This document shows positions 1 to 4,404 of a stretch of 7,077 nucleotides of DNA, piece by piece. A program made the translations under genes and the position numbers. Under the pieces are notes generated by a model. The model searched no databases. It had not been told where the DNA came from and saw nothing but the letters and a program-made list of their open reading frames with translations. Source of the DNA: Candidatus Colimorpha onthohippi. GTDB taxonomy: Bacteria; Bacteroidota; Bacteroidia; Bacteroidales; P3. The DNA lies in contig JAGHVA010000199.1 in NCBI GenBank assembly GCA_018064565.1, forward strand, positions 1 through 7,077, read 5' to 3'. The first letter of the stretch is position 1, and the number at the start of each line of letters is the position of its first letter.

Positions 1-1259
1 GAAAGGATATTCAGCGAAGCACCACCCTGCTCAGAGGCTTTTACCACCTCGCCCACATGTTTGGAGGTTGGAGAGGTAAACAGCTTGGTAAATTCAGGAA
101 TTAAAGCAGCACCAAGCGTACCGCAGCTGATGATGATAGCCAGTGCCAGCCAGAGGTTAGGCATACCCTCGATACCGCCTAACAAGAAATAAGAGGCCAA
201 GAAAGTACCGATAATACTCAAAACTGAGGTTATCCAGACGAGGCTGGTCAGAGGATTCTCAAAATTGATGTCGTCAGCATTTTTGTATTTTACTTTAGCA
301 ATGGCACCATTGATATAGTAAGCCAACACCGAAGCTACGATACCCAAGATACGCATCACAAAAATCCAAACCAGCAAACGTACCTGCATATCAGGACAAT
401 CAACAGCGAGAAGGATAAAACTGACAAGTGCCACACCCGTCACACCATAAGTCTCAAAACCATCAGCGGTGGGTCCGATGCTGTCGCCAGCATTGTCGCC
501 CGTACAGTCGGCAATAACACCAGGGTTGCGAGGGTCGTCTTCACCGATTTTGAAAACCACCTTCATCAGGTCGCTTCCGATATCAGCGATCTTGGTAAAA
601 ATACCACCAGCGATACGAAGTGCAGAGGCACCCAGACTCTCACCGATAGCAAATCCGATAAAGCAGCTGCCAGCCAGACTTTCGGGCATAAAGAGGAGGA
701 TGACAAGCATCAACACCAACTCGATGCAGATAAGTACAATACCGATGCTCATACCTGCGCGCAATGGGATATTCAGCAAGTCGAGAGGCTTGCGACGCAA
801 CGAAGCGAAAGCCATACGAGCATTGGCATAAGTGTTCATACGGACACCAAACCATGCCACACCGTAACTGCCGAGTATTCCGATAACGGTCCAAGCCAAA
901 ACAAGACATACCGAACCAGCACTCATGCCAGACAAAGCACCAAAATACAGAGCGATAGCAGCACCAATAAAGACAAAAAGCAGCAACAAGAACTTACCCT
1001 GCTGTTTCAAATAGGTAGAGCAAGTTTTGAAAATCACATTTCCTATTTCGAGCATCGAACGATGCGCACCCAACTTGCGAACTTTGTTAAATTGCCAAAA
1101 TCCAAAAAGCAGTCCTAAAATGACAATAAGAAAGCCCCAATAGAGAATTTGTGTGTTGGCGTTTGCTGCAAACCCTTCGGGCATTGTAAGGTCTGCCTCA
1201 CTTGCAAACGTTAACGCTGGCAGCATCAATGCTCCCAGCACTGCAGTTAACTTCTTCAT
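1..1259 (-). CDS. hppA: Membrane-bound sodium-type pyrophosphatase (ion pump), N-terminal 419 residues
   Basis: Integral inner-membrane pump that hydrolyses pyrophosphate and moves a cation outward. The frame runs from an ATG at 1259 to the window edge, giving 419 full codons; the last, partial codon is consistent with the family continuation NILS. Family members are usually around 700 residues or more, so well over half is present. Residues 1-20 look like a cleavable signal or first helix, followed by many hydrophobic helices (about 38-56, 88-109, 117-137, 168-191, 271-286, 296-317, 341-360, 368-388). The diagnostic catalytic block lies at 218-270: FTKIADIGSD, then EDDPRNPG (240-247), then DCTGDNAGDS (251-260), with the Lys and Asp residues that bind Mg-PPi. 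Glu269 in ADGFETYG sits where Thermotoga Na+-PPase has its gate Glu (ADLLESY), whereas plant H+-PPases shift it by one turn, so sodium transport is favoured. The Ala/Lys position that decides K+ dependence lies outside the window. No Shine-Dalgarno is seen before the ATG, as is common in Bacteroidetes. Confidence 0.96.
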   Translation of the reverse strand, partial: MKKLTAVLGALMLPALTFASEADLTMPEGFAANANTQILYWGFLIVILGLLFGFWQFNKVRKLGAHRSMLEIGNVIFKTCSTYLKQQGKFLLLLFVFIGAAIALYFGALSGMSAGSVCLVLAWTVIGILGSYGVAWFGVRMNTYANARMAFASLRRKPLDLLNIPLRAGMSIGIVLICIELVLMLVILLFMPESLAGSCFIGFAIGESLGASALRIAGGIFTKIADIGSDLMKVVFKIGEDDPRNPGVIADCTGDNAGDSIGPTADGFETYGVTGVALVSFILLAVDCPDMQVRLLVWIFVMRILGIVASVLAYYINGAIAKVKYKNADDINFENPLTSLVWITSVLSIIGTFLASYFLLGGIEGMPNLWLALAIIISCGTLGAALIPEFTKLFTSPTSKHVGEVVKASEQGGASLNIL

Positions 1260-1301
1260 AGATTATTGTTTATGTAATATTTATTGTTTTCCAATAATTT
1301 G

Positions 1302-1309
1302 CAAAGATA
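1302..1309 (-). promoter_or_regulatory. Bacteroidetes-type -7 promoter element for hppA
   Basis: On the minus strand the sequence reads TATCTTTG, an exact match to the TAnnTTTG element recognised by the primary sigma factor of Bacteroidetes. It lies about 43 bases before the hppA ATG, which predicts a leader of roughly 35-40 bases that is A/T rich and lacks a Shine-Dalgarno. The -33 element is weak: TAGTTC lies around 1328-1333, and the spacer contains a run of eight A (sense strand, 1314-1321). It suggests hppA is transcribed separately from the corA operon just upstream. Confidence 0.75.
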
Positions 1310-1354
1310 CACATTTTTTTTATATTTGAACTATCCGTTGCAAAATGACTAAAA

Positions 1355-3241
1355 TCACTCAAAAACCATCCGCTGCGACACCTGCACCATCGAGAAAGCG
1401 TAGCGTTGCATAGCTGCTGCTGTGTCGGGGTAGGCCTGCATATAGTCGGTTATGTCGTTGTCTGAGTAGTGATACAACCGTTCTATCTTACTATCAGCAT
1501 GATAGACATAAAAATAATTGTGACTCAAGACCCCTATCTTGTCGTCGGCACTGAAATAAGCATACGGCCTGCGCTGATGCAACAAGTCGATACCCAATGT
1601 CGGCTTTTGGGTATTGAGACGCATCATAGCCATCACTGTTGGCCCCATATCTATCTGCAAAGCCAAGTCATTTCTGCATTCGGGCTTGATATATTTCGGA
1701 CAGTAAAACAACATGGGGATATGGTTATACATAAGCGACATGTCGTAGTCCGACTTGCGGGAGGCGCCATGGTCGGCCAAAAAGACAAACAGCGTGTTGT
1801 CGAACCACGAGCACTTACGTGCCTGTTGCAAGAAAGCATTGATTGACCAGTCGGCATACTCCACCACTGCCGAGTCAATCTTTTGATGTTTTGGACTGAA
1901 GCCGTCCACCTCGGGCACGATATACGGGCCGTGGTCGCTACACGTCAGCAGACAAGCAAAAAATGGCTTTCCATCGTTATAACTGTTCATCTGTTCGATA
2001 GCATGCATCAACATACAGTGGTCTGGAACTCCCCAAGTGCCCACCACCTCGCTTTGAGGATAGTGCTCTTGCGACAGTACAGTCTCGAAGGCATTGGCCT
2101 TCAAAAATCCTCCCATGTTGTCAAATTCCTGGTCATGGGTCATAGCAAAGAATGTATGACGCCCCGAAGCCTTCATTGCATGAGGCAAGCCTTCCAACTT
2201 TGGCAATACCGTCCGTTTCATCAGATACAGCCCCAATAGAGCTGGTTGCGAATACAATGCCGAATAGATACCATTGTAGGTATGGATTCCAGCCGAAAAA
2301 GTATGATCAAACAGCAGTCCTTGTTGCATCAGCGAATCCAGATGGGGTGTCAGCGAATGTTCTGCATCAAAGAGTCCCGTCTTTGCAACGGTCATCGACT
2401 CCATCAAGACCACCACCACGTTCATGCCATCGGGCAGACAAATCTCAGCGTCTGGCTGATACGCCTCACAGAGTTCGGTACGATACACCTGCTCAGCCAA
2501 TTCGGCATCAATCAAGTCGATACGTTTGTTTCTATCCTTGTTGTTATCCTGATAACTCTTCACAAAGGTAAACACTGGATTCAAGCCAATCTGATTGATA
2601 TAAGGATCGTTACAAAAATACGCTGTCCCTGTCCGGATAGGACTTTTAGCCTCCAGTCTGCCCCGCATTCCCAATATGCAAAAGAGGATTAGCACCAAGG
2701 CTGTCGGGATTGACCATCGCCAACCTACTCTATCGCCAGCGCTCATCAATGTATGGCGATACACCCAGCGCATCAAAACACAATAGCCTGCGGCGACCAC
2801 CAAAAACACAAAAAAGTATGCCACGTAGCTTGGCTCGTTGGCAATCATGCTTACCACCATAGCAAACGAGTCTGCATAATTCAGCGTCGAGGCACTCAAC
2901 CGAGCGAAGTTGTAAGAGAAATAGGGAATATCGGCGGCACAAGCAAAGAAACACACGATATAGCACACCAGCACATAATAGTGAATCACACCATGATATA
3001 TCTTGGATTTGATGGAGCAAAACTCACCTATAATAAGCAAGATTATCGGCAACGACAATACGTAACAACTTATTACCGTATCAAAACGCCACCCCATCAG
3101 CAGTGCCTTTAGATATAGTCCTGATAATTCGAAGGGCAGACCTGCGCCCATACAATACACCACCGAGCAACCGATACGAAATAACGTAAAGATTACTATT
3201 CCAATAGCATATACTTGAAGTAAATAGCCTAATCTTTTCAT
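1355..3241 (-). CDS. LTA synthase family membrane phosphoglycerol/phosphoethanolamine-type transferase (alkaline phosphatase superfamily)
   Basis: A 628-residue inner-membrane enzyme with a periplasmic catalytic domain. Five hydrophobic helices occupy about 5-30, 52-72, 84-105, 137-160 and 177-193, followed by a linker and a sulfatase-fold domain from about 272 onward. Expected LtaS-type active-site residues are visible: metal-ligand Glu281 in VLMESM, likely nucleophile Thr321 in GIHTYNG, the WGVPD segment (403-407), His437 in SDHGPY, and Asp490-His491 in FLADHG. The family transfers phosphoglycerol or related head groups from phospholipids to a polymer or glycan (LtaS in Firmicutes, OpgB in Escherichia coli). 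The acceptor here cannot be read from sequence, and Bacteroidetes do not make classical lipoteichoic acid. It starts 18 bases after the corA stop and has no promoter room of its own, so the two are probably co-transcribed. No Shine-Dalgarno precedes its ATG. It could also be a phosphoethanolamine transferase, but the motif set is closer to LtaS. Confidence 0.9.
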   Translation of the reverse strand: MKRLGYLLQVYAIGIVIFTLFRIGCSVVYCMGAGLPFELSGLYLKALLMGWRFDTVISCYVLSLPIILLIIGEFCSIKSKIYHGVIHYYVLVCYIVCFFACAADIPYFSYNFARLSASTLNYADSFAMVVSMIANEPSYVAYFFVFLVVAAGYCVLMRWVYRHTLMSAGDRVGWRWSIPTALVLILFCILGMRGRLEAKSPIRTGTAYFCNDPYINQIGLNPVFTFVKSYQDNNKDRNKRIDLIDAELAEQVYRTELCEAYQPDAEICLPDGMNVVVVLMESMTVAKTGLFDAEHSLTPHLDSLMQQGLLFDHTFSAGIHTYNGIYSALYSQPALLGLYLMKRTVLPKLEGLPHAMKASGRHTFFAMTHDQEFDNMGGFLKANAFETVLSQEHYPQSEVVGTWGVPDHCMLMHAIEQMNSYNDGKPFFACLLTCSDHGPYIVPEVDGFSPKHQKIDSAVVEYADWSINAFLQQARKCSWFDNTLFVFLADHGASRKSDYDMSLMYNHIPMLFYCPKYIKPECRNDLALQIDMGPTVMAMMRLNTQKPTLGIDLLHQRRPYAYFSADDKIGVLSHNYFYVYHADSKIERLYHYSDNDITDYMQAYPDTAAAMQRYAFSMVQVSQRMVFE

Positions 3242-3259
3242 AACATATCATTATAGGAA

Positions 3260-4189
3260 TCAGCGCCCCGAACGGCGTCTGAAAAACAATATCAAACAAA
3301 CCATCAGCACCAGCATGGCTGCAAGAATCATCCAAAAAGCGGTCTTGCTTGCCACAAATGGAAAATCTACGTTCATCCCGAACATACCTGTCACCACCGT
3401 CAGTGGGAGCATGATGGTGCTGAAATAGGTTAGCACCTTCATAATGTCGTTGGTGCGGTTGGCCTGCAACGAATCGAATGTCTTAGACAAGCCTTCAATC
3501 AATTCGCCATAATCCTCAATGGAGTCGAACATCTTCTGGTACTGGTCCAAGATATTACCCCAATAGTCTTCCATGTCGAGCACCTCTGGATCCACAAAGC
3601 CTTTGATTCCGCCGCTTTCGAACATGTGCAGCACGCGCAGCTGTGGTTTGAATGTAGTGTTCAGCAAGATGATATTACGGCGTGTGATGCTAATCAACTC
3701 GATGATGCTACGGGCTCGCTTGTTGAAGATGTCGTAGTTGATCAAATCCACTTCCGACCCCACACGTGCTATCAGCGTGTAGGTCTCGCGCATCAGCCTA
3801 TCCAGTATATGATACAGCAGCAAGTCGCTCGAAGCCAGACGTTCTTGGACTGCCTCGTTTTCTTCTACCAAATCCGTCTGCATCTCGTCGAAGAGTTTTT
3901 TGACCACCCAATGAGACTTTCCGATAGTGATGATATAATCTCTTCCCCAGAAGATTTTCACCTCTCGGATGCGGATAAACTTATTACCCTTGTCAAAATA
4001 AGGAAAATGAAGAATCAGGAAATAGTAATCATCGTACTCGTCTATCTTAGGTCGCTGATTGGTACCACGGCAGTCATCAATATCTAAAGGATGGAAATTG
4101 TATGATTCCAGCAAATATCGGAAATCATCTTCACTTGGATTAGTAATATGTTGCCATTTCAAGGACTGATATTGAATAGTCTCTATCAT
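3260..4189 (-). CDS. corA: CorA family magnesium (divalent cation) transporter
   Basis: A 309-residue protein of normal CorA length. A cytoplasmic N-terminal alpha/beta domain spans about 1-130 (with EYDDYYFLILHFPYF and VKIFWGRDYIITI strands). It is followed by the long stalk-helix region (about 130-250) and two C-terminal membrane helices (about 252-270 and 283-303). The signature GMN lies at 271-273, right after TM1, in the form MFGMN rather than the usual YGMN. This Gly-Met-Asn loop forms the selectivity entrance of the pentameric Mg2+ channel. The C-terminus ends in the basic tail FFRRRSGR on the cytoplasmic side, as in the family. The start is fixed by an excellent Shine-Dalgarno five bases before the ATG at 4189. 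It is the first gene of a likely two-gene operon with the LTA-synthase-like gene. Transport of Co2+, Ni2+ or efflux of Zn2+ by relatives cannot be excluded. Confidence 0.95.
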   Translation of the reverse strand: MIETIQYQSLKWQHITNPSEDDFRYLLESYNFHPLDIDDCRGTNQRPKIDEYDDYYFLILHFPYFDKGNKFIRIREVKIFWGRDYIITIGKSHWVVKKLFDEMQTDLVEENEAVQERLASSDLLLYHILDRLMRETYTLIARVGSEVDLINYDIFNKRARSIIELISITRRNIILLNTTFKPQLRVLHMFESGGIKGFVDPEVLDMEDYWGNILDQYQKMFDSIEDYGELIEGLSKTFDSLQANRTNDIMKVLTYFSTIMLPLTVVTGMFGMNVDFPFVASKTAFWMILAAMLVLMVCLILFFRRRSGR

Positions 4190-4194
4190 GGATT

Positions 4195-4202
4195 CCTCCT
4201 TT
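4195..4202 (-). promoter_or_regulatory. Strong Shine-Dalgarno site of corA
   Basis: The minus strand reads AAAGGAGG followed by five bases (AATCC) and then the corA ATG. It is a near-perfect anti-SD match at a short but workable spacing. The other two starts visible in the window (hppA and the LTA-synthase-like gene) have none, which fits the general scarcity of such sites in Bacteroidetes. It supports the chosen start and suggests efficient initiation of corA. Confidence 0.75.
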
Positions 4203-4269
4203 CGTTTTTTGTATGATCACTATGGTGGTCAGTATTCTACATTCGAGTAACGGATTTGGTTTGAGTTTG

Positions 4270-4277
4270 CAAAGGTA
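4270..4277 (-). promoter_or_regulatory. Bacteroidetes-type -7 promoter element for the corA operon
   Basis: On the minus strand the sequence reads TACCTTTG, matching TAnnTTTG. It lies 80 bases before the corA ATG, predicting a leader of about 70-75 bases. The region upstream contains a ten-base A run (4280-4289), then ATGTTACC and an eight-base T run (sense strand, 4298-4305). A clear -33 TTTG is not evident; TTTATG around 4295-4300 is the best candidate. The leader is too short for an M-box Mg2+ riboswitch and none was recognised. Confidence 0.7.
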
Positions 4278-4297
4278 CGTTTTTTTTTTGGTAACAT

Positions 4298-4361
4298 AAA
4301 AAAAATCCCTACACACCTACAATGGGTGAGCCACTGTTTAAGACGACAATGACCACCCATT
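4298..4361 (-). terminator. Possible terminator after the modular surface protein gene
   Basis: Read on the minus strand, the arms AATGGGTG and CACCCATT (4354-4361 with 4321-4328) can form an eight-pair hairpin with a 25-base loop. An eight-base T run follows at 4305-4298. About 15 bases separate the stem from the T run, which is more than a classical intrinsic terminator allows, so this is a weak call. Its place between the TAG at 4405 and the corA promoter suits a terminator. Confidence 0.3.
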
Positions 4362-4389
4362 TTTCTGTATTCACACCCATGATTGTCGT
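4321..4389. repeat. Two interlocking inverted repeats in the intergenic region
   Basis: There are two perfect eight-base inverted repeats. Pair 1 is aatgggtg (4321-4328) with cacccatt (4354-4361). Pair 2 is acgacaat (4343-4350) with attgtcgt (4382-4389). One arm of each lies inside the loop of the other, so an RNA could form either hairpin or a pseudoknot. A third arm, cacccat at 4374-4380, can replace 4354-4361 in pairing with 4322-4328. The block begins about 16 bases after the stop codon of the surface protein gene. Its function is unknown. Confidence 0.6.
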
Positions 4390-4404
4390 TGACCCGCAAT
4401 GCCA

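Noticed and set aside
469..909. Overlapping frames on both strands inside hppA
   Set aside because: The hppA frame is continuous with strongly conserved motifs through this stretch; the others are shadows.
1469..2692. Several plus-strand reading frames of 118-148 residues opposite the LTA-synthase-like gene
   Set aside because: They are antisense to a gene with clear catalytic motifs, have no family features, and overlap each other in different frames.
4190..4269. Mg2+-sensing riboswitch in the corA leader
   Set aside because: The predicted leader is only about 70-75 bases and shows no extended helices like an M-box or mgtA-type leader.
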